A stretch of 64,000 nucleotides of DNA from Exophiala sp. HKRS030 (Eukaryota; Ascomycota; Eurotiomycetes; Chaetothyriales; Herpotrichiellaceae): the NCBI GenBank assembly GCA_023897205.1, contig JAHWDD010000006.1:248001-312000 (forward strand). Reading direction: 5' to 3'. A model generated the notes under the pieces. It saw only the letters and a program-made list of their open reading frames with translations. It was not told the DNA's origin and did no database searches. Each line of letters begins with the position of its first letter. The stretch's first letter is position 1. A program made the translations under genes and the position numbers. This document shows positions 43,482-53,960 of the stretch, piece by piece.

Positions 43482-44316
43482 TGTAGTCGAGGGGGGCTGT
43501 CTCTTCAGCAACAACAAACGATGCCTTACTCTGTCTGTGTCCAGACAAGCATCGAGGCCGAAGAAGGAGGTATAAGGGTAGTATACTCCGTGTTTGGAGT
43601 CAAAAGTCAACTTGCAGTTAGTTGTCCACTTTACCTTGACGATTTGCCTAGGATGTCAGGATGGGTGTTTAGCCCTTTCCATTGATGACCATACACGCCG
43701 TCCATCTTTCTCCAACGTCAGCTCAAAGTAATGATTCCTACGAGTCTTCTCCTTGATTTCCGGGCCCATTGGTCTACCTCCGTAGGGGCACAATGCGGGG
43801 GTTTGATAGGGAACCACGGCCTCCGGTTGTGAAGTAACATCTCACTAGGATCGGCACTTGACATTTTTGTACGAAAGGGACTCGTACGGTAAACGTCCTG
43901 TGAGAAAGTGGCCGTTTTGGTCATTGCCGGCACAGGAGCGGGTGGAATTGTAGGTAGAGGCACGCTAATCATTGATAGGCAGGTTGTTGGTTGCATCGTT
44001 CGAGTGGGAGTACGGGCCTTTACAATGTGGCTGTTACTGCTCAATAGATGAAGGCGAGGACGAAGATAGAAACAAGAGACAAGATAGAGAGAGATAGATG
44101 ACAACCCTCGGCCTGGATATTCTATTCGCCGAGCACTAGATTGATTGGTTCCTGGCTTGAGAGCAGAAGAGTCGCGACGCGCGCAATCACTTTATCACTT
44201 TGTTTTTCTTACCAACACAGAAATACAATACACAATTGCGTCCTGAAATAACTAGCTACCTGGGTTCTCCCGTACAGAGTACTCCCTGAGCCTTACACAA
44301 CATCGCATTTCACAAA
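43482..44316. other. Region between the P450 and VOC genes with an unassigned small frame
   Basis: It holds the P450 promoter, one TACTCCGTG word near 43585, and overlapping reverse-strand frames. One of these frames reads like protein (see the next entry). No complete gene can be assembled with confidence. Confidence 0.35.
43657..43996 (-). other. Possible small spliced gene or gene remnant, function unknown
   Basis: Two overlapping reverse-strand frames look protein-like. One starts at an ATG at 43996 (MQPTTCLSMISVPLPT) and contains DVYRTSPFRTKM and HNRRPWFPIKPPHC. A second frame, open from about 43840 to a stop at 43657, reads PYQTPALCPYGGRPMGPEIK then EKTRRNHYFELTL and GRRVWSSMERAKHPS. 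A splice or a frameshift between them could give one product, but I find no clean donor and acceptor pair. I do not recognise the family. It may be a small cluster gene or a decayed fragment. Confidence 0.25.
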
Positions 44317-45285
44317 TCATCCTCGAACCGCAGGTCTAGGTGGACCCCACACATACATCGTCTTCGGTCCATTCTCCTGCACAGTTACAGGAGTCTCACT
44401 GTTCACCAAATCTCCATCTGCGTAATGCTCAAGTTCGAACCCGGACTCGTCGTACCAATAATCAAAGATCTGACTGCCCAGGACATGCCGCCCGACACCC
44501 CACGAGAGCTTGTACCCTCTGGACTCAAGGTAGTTGTGGGCCAACTGCTGCACGTCGTAATCGTGAACCTCAAACGCACTGTGCGCGACGTCGGGCTTTT
44601 CATCCGCCCTTGCAGGCTTGATGTAGAAGCTGTGGTGATCGGTATAGTCTAGACCCCTGTCGATGTGGAAAAAGGAGATGGCGTCTTTCCCATCCACGGT
44701 CACTCTGTCCGAGAATGCCAGCGTCAGGTTCGACGTGTACCAGTCCACCATCTTCTGGTACGTGCCGGGCGGGTAGCTGACGCCGTAATGTCCCCATTTG
44801 TGCACGGGGGCAGGTCCCTCCTTGAGTCTCTGAAACTTGCCGATCCGACGCTTCTCGTCTTCGTAGTTGACGACGAGCTTCTGCAGGTCTTTGGGCTCGG
44901 GTTGTTTTTCCTGGATGCCGTACACGAGATGGACCTGGTGGCCAACGGGGTCTGTCAGTGTGACGCTGACACCACCTCCTGGACCGTCGAGTTTGCCGAT
45001 GGTCGATGATCCCGGAATCCTACTCGCCTTCTCGAGCTCAGACTCTGATTCCACGAGGTACGAGGCACCCCCGAACCTGGCTACGCCGTCCTCAGCCTGC
45101 CTTGCGACATAGCAGTACGCGTCTGGGCCGTAGCCCTTGAAGAAGATGACTCCCTCCCTTCGTTCGGCAACCTCGAATCCGAAATCAAACAAAAACTTGG
45201 ATGCTTTTTCCAAGTCTGCGTGGTAGTAAGTCACGAATGCAGTCTTCCGCAAGCGGACTCTGGGGTCGTCCAAGGCAATTGGCAT
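44317..45285 (-). CDS. VOC-superfamily extradiol ring-cleavage dioxygenase (cluster gene 2)
   Basis: Single exon of 322 residues; the first ATG is at 45285 (MPIALDDPRVRLRKTAF). Two vicinal-oxygen-chelate modules are visible. The C-terminal module keeps every active-site residue of 2,3-dihydroxybiphenyl 1,2-dioxygenase/catechol 2,3-dioxygenase type enzymes: iron ligands His166 (KWGHYG), His235 (AHSAFEV) and Glu286 (FELEHY), the catalytic His217/His218 (DHHSFY), His267 (GRHVLG) and a Tyr nearby (FDYWYD). Family members open catechols next to the diol. It is probably cytosolic, as no signal is present. It sits between the P450 and the TfdB-like monooxygenase, all on the same strand, which supports ring opening as the step after hydroxylation. 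Glyoxalase I is less likely because the extradiol catalytic histidines are present. Confidence 0.85.
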   Translation of the reverse strand: MPIALDDPRVRLRKTAFVTYYHADLEKASKFLFDFGFEVAERREGVIFFKGYGPDAYCYVARQAEDGVARFGGASYLVESESELEKASRIPGSSTIGKLDGPGGGVSVTLTDPVGHQVHLVYGIQEKQPEPKDLQKLVVNYEDEKRRIGKFQRLKEGPAPVHKWGHYGVSYPPGTYQKMVDWYTSNLTLAFSDRVTVDGKDAISFFHIDRGLDYTDHHSFYIKPARADEKPDVAHSAFEVHDYDVQQLAHNYLESRGYKLSWGVGRHVLGSQIFDYWYDESGFELEHYADGDLVNSETPVTVQENGPKTMYVWGPPRPAVRG

Positions 45286-45698
45286 TTTCAACGTCAAAAA
45301 GACTTGCTATAGATGACTGTCTAGGAAAGAAATGGAGTATTCAGTGATGTTTGGTGAGTTGCCACTACTTCCTCTGACCTCTGTTGGTTATACTTTACTT
45401 GTTTGCTTTTCGAGACGATCTTCACTAACCGCGGAATGGACGAGCCCCGTGTGCTTACGTTGTCGGCCCTACTGTGAGGCACGGGATGGTGAGGACATGA
45501 AGCACGGCATTTACCTATTTCAGCCGAACACCGTCCCTCCGGGAAACAAAATACGGGGCACATGCGCTCGCTTGCCCCGCGTCATTGCCAACCTCGATCA
45601 GTCTGGACTGTGGAACTGTTTCCGAAGCGAACCCTGAAAAGAGTCACGTTACTCATGGTATCGGTGCAATGCTTTAGGGGTTACAGCATGAGTTACAG
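45286..45698. promoter_or_regulatory. Promoter of the VOC dioxygenase gene
   Basis: 413 bases between the start of the dioxygenase gene and the stop of the monooxygenase gene. No conserved CGG-type site shared with the other cluster promoters could be identified by eye. Confidence 0.4.
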
Positions 45699-47450
45699 CT
45701 ACCAAAGCAATTTGTGCATTACGTCCCGCAGCGTCTGGTACGGATTTTTCGATAGCTTCTTGCATCTCCAGCACACAAAATGGTCCGGTCGAACAAGGAC
45801 GAGTCCATTTTCTTCTACGCCTCGAACATTCTCCCAGTCCCAGTACGCGTCTAAATAGTCGAGCCCTCTCCCGATGCCAAACGCTTTGACAAGCACTTCT
45901 TCCGATCTCAGCTTGTCTGCAGCATCTATCCAGGCCTGGCCGCCAATTCCTGTGAAAGCGACAAAGTGGCCATGACCAACCAAGTCCAATGTCGAAATAC
46001 GTTCAAATTGTCCATCTTTGACAAGCCATACGTGAGGTAAATGAAATCCGGGAAACGTGGACACGACTTGCCTCTTCATTATGTTTATGCTCTGGCAGTC
46101 TGGTGGGACATCTCCATCTTCGACCAGGGTGAGACGCGATTTCGAATAGGTCTGGTTCATCTGTATACCCAGGGAGTTGAACTCGTCGTCCGTCTCTTCT
46201 ATCATGCTGCGCAACGTCCTGCGAGCTCGTGCACCGTCAGCAGTGGGTGCTTCGAGTTTCGCCGAGACCGCTGCGCGTTCTTCCTGTGTCGATCCCATGA
46301 ACGCCCACAGTCTTCTATGTACCAGCATGCCATCGTTGGCTCTTCTGACGATGCCATCTCCAACTGGTTTGCGTTCCGGAGTCAATGTATCCAGTATTGA
46401 AGGATCAGCTTGACCTCTCAGGACATATGCAAGTTTCCATGCAATGTTGAAAGCATCACTGATGCAAGTGTTGCTTCCAAGGCCATTTATGGGTGGATGA
46501 CGATGTACTGCATCCCCAATGCACAGTACATTGTCCTTCTGCCAGGTCCGAGCCACCTGATCGTTGATTGTCCACCGGAAATGTCCCAACAACTCGATGT
46601 CGATCCTATCGTCCCCTATCATCTGCCGAACCCGCTTTAAGACGTCGTCGTCCTTGGGCTCAAAATTGAGATTGCCTTTTGCATTGTGCATTGAAACGAT
46701 AAACTCATTCCAAGCGCGGACCATGCGTATTGAGCCATGCGAGGACCAGTCAGGAGCGTCAGGATTGAGGATCCATACCATCGACGCAGGTCGTGGAGCA
46801 AAGTACTTTGACAGATCCGCTCGGATGTACACATTGAAAGCATCGTCAAGTTGTTCTCCATCAACCGGTATACCAAGGCTGGAGACGACGGCACTCCTGG
46901 CCCCATCTGCGCCAACCAGGTACTGAGAAATGACGCGGTACGTCTCCAAAGTCACCCGATTCCGGACTCGTGTCACGATGCGACCGTCGGGAGATCTTTC
47001 ATGAGACAGGTACTCGGTTGAGAAACGAATGTCTGCTCCCAAGGCTCGAGCTTCTTCGACAAGGATAGGCTCGAGCACGCTCTGAGGAAGATCTGACATC
47101 TCGCATGGACTGGACGTCAGGTACTCGCCAATCCGATCAGGCTTGTTGCCCCATGCGTACACTCGGCCATATTCCTCTCCGTTGAGACTATGCAACCAGG
47201 CGACATGAGCGATCTCCTCGTTGGTGGACGCAATCGGCTTGACCAGATGCTCGATTCCAGCATCCCTCAACACTTCCATGGCGCGTTGATTGAAAATGTG
47301 AGCCCGGGGAGTGTTTGCAGTTCCATGATGACGTGAGATGGTCATCGTAGGGATGCCATATCGACCCAGTAGCAGAGCTGTCGTTGCACCACTTGGACCT
47401 GCACCGACGATGAGTACGGGAACAATGATTTCTGGTGGTTCTGAATGCAT
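45699..47450 (-). CDS. Phenol hydroxylase / TfdB-type FAD monooxygenase (cluster gene 3)
   Basis: Single exon of 583 residues from ATG at 47450. Class A flavin monooxygenase: Rossmann motif VLIVGAGPSGATTALLLGR near residue 13; RAHIFNQRAMEVLRDAGIE, typical of the PheA/TfdB/MhpA group; the DG motif YLVGADGARS; and the ribityl-binding GD motif IGDAVHRHPPINGLGSN with Asp313. The last 160 residues form the thioredoxin-like C-terminal domain of this group, ending LVLVRPDHFVCWR. Relatives hydroxylate phenols next to the ring OH using NADPH. It is divergently transcribed from the second flavin monooxygenase across a 601-bp shared region, so the two are likely co-regulated. The exact phenol is unknown. 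Confidence 0.9.
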   Translation of the reverse strand: MHSEPPEIIVPVLIVGAGPSGATTALLLGRYGIPTMTISRHHGTANTPRAHIFNQRAMEVLRDAGIEHLVKPIASTNEEIAHVAWLHSLNGEEYGRVYAWGNKPDRIGEYLTSSPCEMSDLPQSVLEPILVEEARALGADIRFSTEYLSHERSPDGRIVTRVRNRVTLETYRVISQYLVGADGARSAVVSSLGIPVDGEQLDDAFNVYIRADLSKYFAPRPASMVWILNPDAPDWSSHGSIRMVRAWNEFIVSMHNAKGNLNFEPKDDDVLKRVRQMIGDDRIDIELLGHFRWTINDQVARTWQKDNVLCIGDAVHRHPPINGLGSNTCISDAFNIAWKLAYVLRGQADPSILDTLTPERKPVGDGIVRRANDGMLVHRRLWAFMGSTQEERAAVSAKLEAPTADGARARRTLRSMIEETDDEFNSLGIQMNQTYSKSRLTLVEDGDVPPDCQSINIMKRQVVSTFPGFHLPHVWLVKDGQFERISTLDLVGHGHFVAFTGIGGQAWIDAADKLRSEEVLVKAFGIGRGLDYLDAYWDWENVRGVEENGLVLVRPDHFVCWRCKKLSKNPYQTLRDVMHKLLW

Positions 47451-48051
47451 TGCGGCCAGTCTGCCGTAAGCTGTGATATCTGACGATAACGCAGGCGCAA
47501 ACTTCGAGGCTGATTTGTGAGGTTGTTGCTTTTGGTAATATCCAGACCAATCGAGTAGTTTACAAAGTGTCCGGGGTATATTCCACCTCCCATATCATCA
47601 CAATGCATGATAGTCGGCTTACCGATCTAGGTGTCAATCATCCGTGCCCATTGCCTGAAACATTTTGATTACACCTGTTCGCAACCAAAAGGCCGGCGGA
47701 ATAGTCAAGACCGCTACCGAGGATGACCATCACAATTTCGCAAGTCATGAGTAAGTCTCATCTCGTGCAGACGAGGGATATTGCGTCCTCGGTAAGACAT
47801 CACGGCGTTCCGAGGGGGGCGTACGAGTAGGTGTGGTCCACATTCTCCACATCGCTGCCGTCTTTCCAGATGCCGAACAAGTTGTGAACTGTGGGGGTGG
47901 GTTTAGTAATGTACTTGAAGTATGGTACATATTGTCGTGATGCTGTCGTGATGAATTGAGAAAGGTGTACTAGATTGCCGGAGGGCACAGACTTTGCAAA
48001 ATCTCATCTCAAGATTTCAGACTAAAACCAGGTTTGTTATTTACTGTCCAG
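47451..48051. promoter_or_regulatory. Bidirectional promoter between the two flavin monooxygenases
   Basis: 601 bases between divergent starts in the middle of the cluster. GC-rich CGG/CCG words occur (for example near 47693), so the local Zn2Cys6 regulator may bind here; no defined operator can be named. Confidence 0.45.
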
Positions 48052-49695
48052 ATGACGAAGCCCTTTCAAATCGTGATTATCGGAGCAGGAATCGGTACGT
48101 TGCCACGCTGCAGTACCCCGATACATAGATCAACTAATAATAGGAAGGTGGTTTGGCCGCTGCAATATCCTGCTTGCGGTGTGGATGTGAGGTGACGGTC
48201 TTGGAGAAGGCTCCTGAAATTTCACCAGTAAGTTGACGACGACTCCTGATGTTCAGAAGATGCTGACGACTCGAAGATCGGTGCCGGGTAATGATCTATG
48301 CAAAAGTGATATTGCAGAAGGGGACACTCAAACTGACACTACTTTAGGATTCAAATTCCCCCAAATGCAGCAAGAGTCGTCCAGGCATTTGGCATTGAAG
48401 ACAAGATCAGAGCAGCCGGGGCAGTGGAAGTCAAGGCGAACCATCTTAAGAGGTATAAAACTGGAAAGGTCCTATGTACCAGAAATGGTGGGAAGAAGAT
48501 GATTGAGGACTTCAACGGACCGTGGTTGTCAGTTTTGTTGCTCTTCAGGTTGCAATTCTCTCACGGCTGACAATTACACAGTGTCATTCATCGAGCAGAC
48601 TATCATGGTGTACTGTTGGACGAGACCCTTCGGTTGGGTGGTGCACTCCGACTTGATGCAGAGGTCGTTGAGATTGATTATGAGGCTGAGAGGCCCCAAG
48701 TCGTCCTCCATACGGGTGAAGTCATTTCCGGAGATGTTATCGTCGGGGCAGATGGTAAGCCACTCCCGAAGTGTAAGACAAAATCGACATGAGGTTGACA
48801 CGAGGGATCTTCCCGGAAACCAGGTTTGTGGTCAAAGATTAGAGACATCATCTTGGGAGAGGCGTCTCCTCCAACTCCGACTGGCGACCTCGCGTATCGT
48901 GGGACCTTTTCCAGAGACCAACTCGAAGCTTTTAATGACCCGGGCATCAACGAACTGATCAACTCGAGGTGCACATATAACTGGGTGGGACCTGATCGAC
49001 ACAGTGTCTTCTACCCGGTCAGGGACGCGACCGCATTCAATCTTGTCCTGATTCGGCCGGACAACTTACCACCAGGCACGAGGACCGAGACAGGAGACAT
49101 CGACGAGATGCGCATGACGTACGAAGGCTGGGACCCGGTTCTCTCCAAGATAATATCGTGTCACAACAGCGTCCTGAAGTGGAAGCTCTGTCACCACGAT
49201 GAACTCCGGACCTGGGTCAAGAACAACCTGGTCATGATCGGCGATGCGTGTCATCCGACACTGCCGTACCAAGCTCAAGGAGCCGCCATGGCCGCCGAGG
49301 ATGGGCTTGTTTTGGGCCTCCTGCTCGGCCGATTGCAGAATGAGACCAGCATACCCGACGACGAAAAGAGATCACACATCAACTCGGCTCTGCAGCTGTT
49401 CGAGAATCTACGAAAGAAGCGCACGACGACAAACGTCAAAGGGGCTCGAGCCAATCGAATCATGTACCACATGCACGATGGACCTGAACAGGAGGCTCGC
49501 GATCAAGACCTGGCCGACGTCGACTGGGTCAAGCCGTCCAGATGGGGCTGGGCAGATCCGGGTTATCAGAAGCAGATGCTTGCTTTTGACTCGGTGGCGG
49601 ATACACATAAAGCGTTTGACCGATGGTTGAGTGAGGGTGGCGGGCAGGTTAATGGATATTCTACAGGCGCAGCGAACGGAGGTTTGAGGTTGTGA
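48052..49695 (+). CDS. Salicylate hydroxylase-type FAD monooxygenase (cluster gene 4)
   Basis: Six exons: 48052..48094, 48148..48227, 48277..48287, 48348..48527, 48582..48754 and 48824..49695, giving 452 residues. The third exon is an 11-nt microexon coding Ile-Gly-Ala-Gly; without it the conserved ISPIGAGIQIPPNAARV cannot be made. Motifs: GAGIGG (11-16), WFVIHRADYHGVLL, GEVISGDVIVGADG, and GDACHPTLPYQAQGAAMAAEDG with Asp303. This is the class A group of salicylate 1-monooxygenase and related enzymes, which decarboxylate and hydroxylate o-hydroxybenzoates to catechols. Paired with an extradiol dioxygenase, catechol production followed by meta-cleavage is an attractive reading. Two splice choices (the AAG acceptor of exon 2 and the GTCAGT donor of exon 4) are inferred from protein continuity. 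Confidence 0.85.
48277..48287 (+). other. 11-nt microexon of the salicylate hydroxylase-type gene
   Basis: ATCGGTGCCGG between a CGAAG acceptor and a GTAATG donor. It supplies residues 42-45 of a conserved FAD-binding segment and restores the frame across 49-nt and 60-nt introns. Confidence 0.8.
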
Positions 49696-50283
49696 GTACG
49701 AAGTATTTCGTAAAGTATGTAGTAGCTGTAGACACTTGATATTGCAGAGGGAAACGGCGGACAGTGTATGTACTTTGAACTTGACTTTCAGCCGTGGCTT
49801 CATCATGGACAGATACAATATAGATTCTCGATTAAAACAAACTGTCATCAATAATTGCCCATGTTCAACACCCTCAGTTGAATTGTCGTCGGATGGGCGG
49901 CACTTTAGCTTTGTCGGCAAAACCACCACCAAGATTGCTGACTTGTTGTATGGGCGGGTTGGTCGCAGTGGCCAATGGACCATCCATCATCGCCTAGAAC
50001 CTCCATGTTCTCACCCCTGTACCAGTAATAAGCAGGGACAATGCCCCCGGACTGTTTACCTATTTACTTAGTGCGAAGAGAGCCTCTTCGCCCCCCGCAA
50101 AACTCGGTTCACCCCCATCTTTTCGTTGACTCGGAAGGGTGAATGATGCTTCGACTTGCAACTTTGGATTCGAAGAACAATATTCTTCGTTGGATATTCC
50201 CATGCCAAAGTGTCGGGCTTGGAAAGTTGGAGTTTTCTGGACTCGGTTGACTTCGATCAGACATATTCCTCCTACTTAACAAC
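49696..50283. promoter_or_regulatory. Intergenic: monooxygenase 3' end and regulator promoter
   Basis: 588 bases between same-strand cluster genes. No repeat or RNA is recognised. Confidence 0.4.
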
Positions 50284-52961
50284 ATGGCGACTTCAGAAGG
50301 AGTTTTGAACATCTCGGATATACAGATTGTTTACCACCCGCCGCCGTGGCCCCATCGAGCATGTGAAGAGTGCAAAAGGTAAGTGTTCTTTGAACACGTC
50401 CATCTACTCAGTTGCCGGGCTTTTCACTGATGATTCATCTCTTTGTAGAAAGAAGACGAAATGTACCTAGACCAATTCCATTCCATCCCTGTCGTCGGGT
50501 CACCTTGGATAGTTAAGGCTAATTCGATGCTCACAGGCGATATGAAACGACCCAGTTGTACGCTTTGCACAAGAGTCAGCAGTCAATGCGTGTTCCCGAC
50601 CAAGAGAAAACGTCCGGAGCGTGTGAGTGATAAAAGTCCACGGTCGAAAAAGAGACCGTCCAGAAGTCTCCCGGAACCTCTTTCAGACGAGATATTTGGT
50701 ATGACAATCTCTAGTTCTCAACAAACTTCTTACTTTATAAACTATGCTAAGAGTCTTCTCCTGTTCAGACCGCCTGATGATGTTTATGAATGCCAAACAA
50801 CAAGACGGGAGAGACGAAAGCACCAGTGTGAGGAGAGATGCGACATCCATACCACCGGACCAACTTTCCCCCCCGCCGTCTCGCGGGCGTAACGACAAGC
50901 CATCTACAGAAGTTCCTGGTAGTCATGAATCGATGGTCGACGTGTCTCCCACTGTCGTGAGTGAACCTCAGAGCTATAGTCGCGGCAACAATCACGGCCT
51001 TTTGGGGACGGAGATGGATATCCCAGATGTGATTCCTTGGGAAATGGAAGGTGGCCTCACGCCGTTCCTGTCCGACAACTATATCAATGACGCGTTTATC
51101 ACACAAGATCTCTCTGGGCTGAATGCGGAGGTACCGTCAGATTCTCAGGGCTTGGGGTTGTCGGTCTCTCATCAAACCGATCGTCAGCATCTCTTAAGCC
51201 CACGGTCCCCGGCAGACACATCACAGGCGCAGCATCCCACCCGGACACTTTCGGCGAGTCAGCCTAGATTATACCAATTGACCGTATCAAATGCTCTGCT
51301 GAGAGAGTTGTGAGTCTCTTCCTAGCTTGCATCGCCTGCCACCTGCTGACATCGTTTAGGGTTGACGTCTTCTTCAGCAAGATCAATGCTTTTCTACCCA
51401 TTTTTCACAAACCGAGATTCTATCAACAGTATTTTCCGAATGAGCCGCAACATCAAGGTCTGGCACACCGTCGACTGCCGTTAGAATCGGCCTTGATATT
51501 AAATGGCATCATGAGTCTGTCTGCAAGATTCGCGCAGCCTGCCGAATTTGACGGGGTTCCCCCTATCGCCAGGGGAGCATTATTCGCGAAAGAAGCGCAG
51601 TCGATATACGCCGACGCAATACGATCCCAAGGTGAAGAAGCCCCGACTCTGCCGTTTCTACAGGGCTGCATATTGTTGGCCTTCTACCACAGTACGAATT
51701 GTTCAAACACCTTCCAATGGGCTTTGATCGGGAGTATCACTCGCCTGGCCTACGACCTCGGGATCAACTCTGTCGATGAAGATATCAGTGCGCATCACCA
51801 CCCCGATGAGCAGCCACAGTGGGCTTCTGTGGAAGACTGGGTGCACCGCGAGGAACTCCGTCGTGCTTGGTGGGCCATTTGGGAACTCGACACGTTTGCC
51901 TCGACGGTCTCCAAAAGGCCATACATGATCGACCGAAATACGATGAGGGTGCTCCTACCTGTCTCGGACGAGCACTGGTTTGCAGGTCACCCGGTCGCTT
52001 CCGCACCCATGGGGTGTACTCCTTCGACGGCCTGGAAGAGTCTACAAAATTCACCGAACCAGGATGAAAGGGCGTGGTTCCTGATAGCCAACTTCCTCAT
52101 GGCGTTGGCAAACGACCTGATGATCAGAGGAGAAAATGTACAGAAAAGTGCAAAGGAAGAGATGGAACTCGCCATCACCTGTTTCAGTCTCAGTTTGCCA
52201 GAACAATTCCGTCTGACTTGTAACGCTCTCGTTTTTAATGACACCACTTTTGCGAGGAGTAATTGGATCATAGCTACCAACATCATGTTACAGAGGTAAG
52301 TAAGAACATCCGCAACGCAGAGAGAGAGAGAGAGAGAGAGACCTTGCTTTGTATGACTGACGATTTTTGGGTCATAGTGCCCGTACACATGCTGCTCTCA
52401 CAATATGCACCCCAGACCAAAATGGTTTGTCACCTTCAGTTTCTTCCCCAGTCAGTGCCGAGCATTTCTCATCTGAAGAACAACGTTCCAAATCTGCTTC
52501 GCACAATTACATGCAACACGCACACAATGTCGTCAGGGCGATCAAATCTTGTTCCGCAGATTACTTGGCCTACATTTCACCCTTTTTGGTTTGTAGTCTC
52601 GTCGGAGCGAGTTCCATGCATTTCAGTCCCTTGTCACAGGGTGGTCCGCAGTCACCAAACGCAGCCGCCGAGAAGAGCAGCCTGAGTCGTGAAGTGGTCT
52701 ATCTTGGAATAGCACAGATTGCTAGGTATTGGGGTATAGGTTCACTCATGTTGGGTAAGCAAAAACATGCTTCGATTACGATCAGGTCTCTTGTCTAACA
52801 ATCTCTAATTTTGATCTACAGACCTAACACATGCTCTTCATAAAATGACGGGGGATTCTGGTGTGCCATTGACTGCTAGAGAACATGACCTTGCAGTACG
52901 TTACGTCAGTATTGCACCGGCGGCGAGGAAGAAATATCACTCATTATCATTACCGGGATGA
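50284..52961 (+). CDS. Zn2Cys6 transcription factor (cluster gene 5)
   Basis: Seven exons: 50284..50378, 50449..50462, 50537..50698, 50769..51309, 51360..52295, 52378..52754 and 52822..52961, giving 754 residues. The zinc cluster is complete only after splicing a 14-nt microexon: Cys27-x2-Cys30-x6-Cys37-x6-Cys44-x2-Cys47-x6-Cys54, with the usual loop proline at 42. A basic nuclear-localisation-like stretch follows (KRKRPE, RSKKRPSR). The middle homology region of fungal-specific factors starts near VDVFFSKINAFLPIFHKP, with WALIGSITRLAYDLGIN and LRRAWWAIWELDTFAS. It is the only DNA-binding regulator in the block and is co-directional with the monooxygenase and transporter genes, so it is the natural candidate for pathway control. 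Intron 5 carries an AG microsatellite. Confidence 0.9.
52319..52341 (+). repeat. (AG)11 microsatellite in an intron
   Basis: AG dinucleotide run inside intron 5 of the regulator gene, between the donor at 52296 and the acceptor at 52377. Confidence 0.9.
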
Positions 52962-53960
52962 TGTGGAAGTCTCAAATGGACAAACGTCTGGAAATGTGTC
53001 CTTGCTATCGAGATTGCATAGCAACCCAATAAGCATTTAGGTGTAGCGAGTACATGTACATTACTGGATATGTTCAAATGAGTCTAGCCAAAACGATGAA
53101 GCCTCACGGAGGACAAGCATTTTACCAAGCTTTTTGGGCTTGTGTTTGAATTGCAGCCATATTGCATGATTCAATAAAAGTCAAGATATCATTGACTACG
53201 ATCATCCGGGAATATATATTTCACCGCCAATCGACATTCCAACCAAGGGATCAAGGCCGAGTATCACTGATGTCCTTACGGAGTCTTTTGTACAGTAACC
53301 GGTGATAGGCGTGCATCGTGATCCACTATTTACTCTGGCGACGATTCTCCAAAGGCCATCAATGATGAGACGAAGTCATTCTCTCCGTCTCCCTCTCTCT
53401 CCACACAACAGACCTACTCGCATGGAGAACCCACGTCCCTTCAATCGAGCCGTTTCTCTCTGCCCATGGGGTAAAATGAACTGTACCCAACCATAAAAAT
53501 GCCGTGAAAGAGGGGTTAGGATCAATAAGTCCTTTGCAGATCTCCAGCAGTACGCCGTGGTGGCTTTTACTCGTACAAGTTACGGCAACGACGGAGGAAT
53601 CACGGAATGCCGTGATCGGCGGCGGCGGCGGCGGCTGCTTCAACGTCCCTACAGTACGGAAAGCTTTCGGCGTGGAGATGAGTACTACCAAGTCGTCAAT
53701 ATACTGTCCTCTTACTCCCGTACAATTTATACAGGCACCTTGACGTGCCACGGGGTTTGTTCTTTGAGGAACAAATAGGTTGATCTGTGACAGATACAAT
53801 CAGTCCAGACTTCGTTTCGGTCCTGTTCTAGACCTCGAGACTATTACTACCCAAGGTCGCTCCTCCGTCTTCCCAAGAGATTATCATTTTTGTTTGATTG
53901 TGTCTTTTTCAATCCAAGCTGAGCTAAGCCCATACTTACTATCCTGACGTCTTCGCGACA
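52962..53960. promoter_or_regulatory. Intergenic: regulator 3' end and transporter promoter
   Basis: 1 kb between co-directional cluster genes. It contains a GGC-repeat tract near 53620 and ACGGAGT words near 53277. No coding signal is seen. Confidence 0.4.

Noticed and set aside
44317..45285. Glyoxalase I or bleomycin-resistance protein
   Set aside because: The extradiol catalytic His residues and the His/His/Glu iron triad are all present in the C-terminal module.
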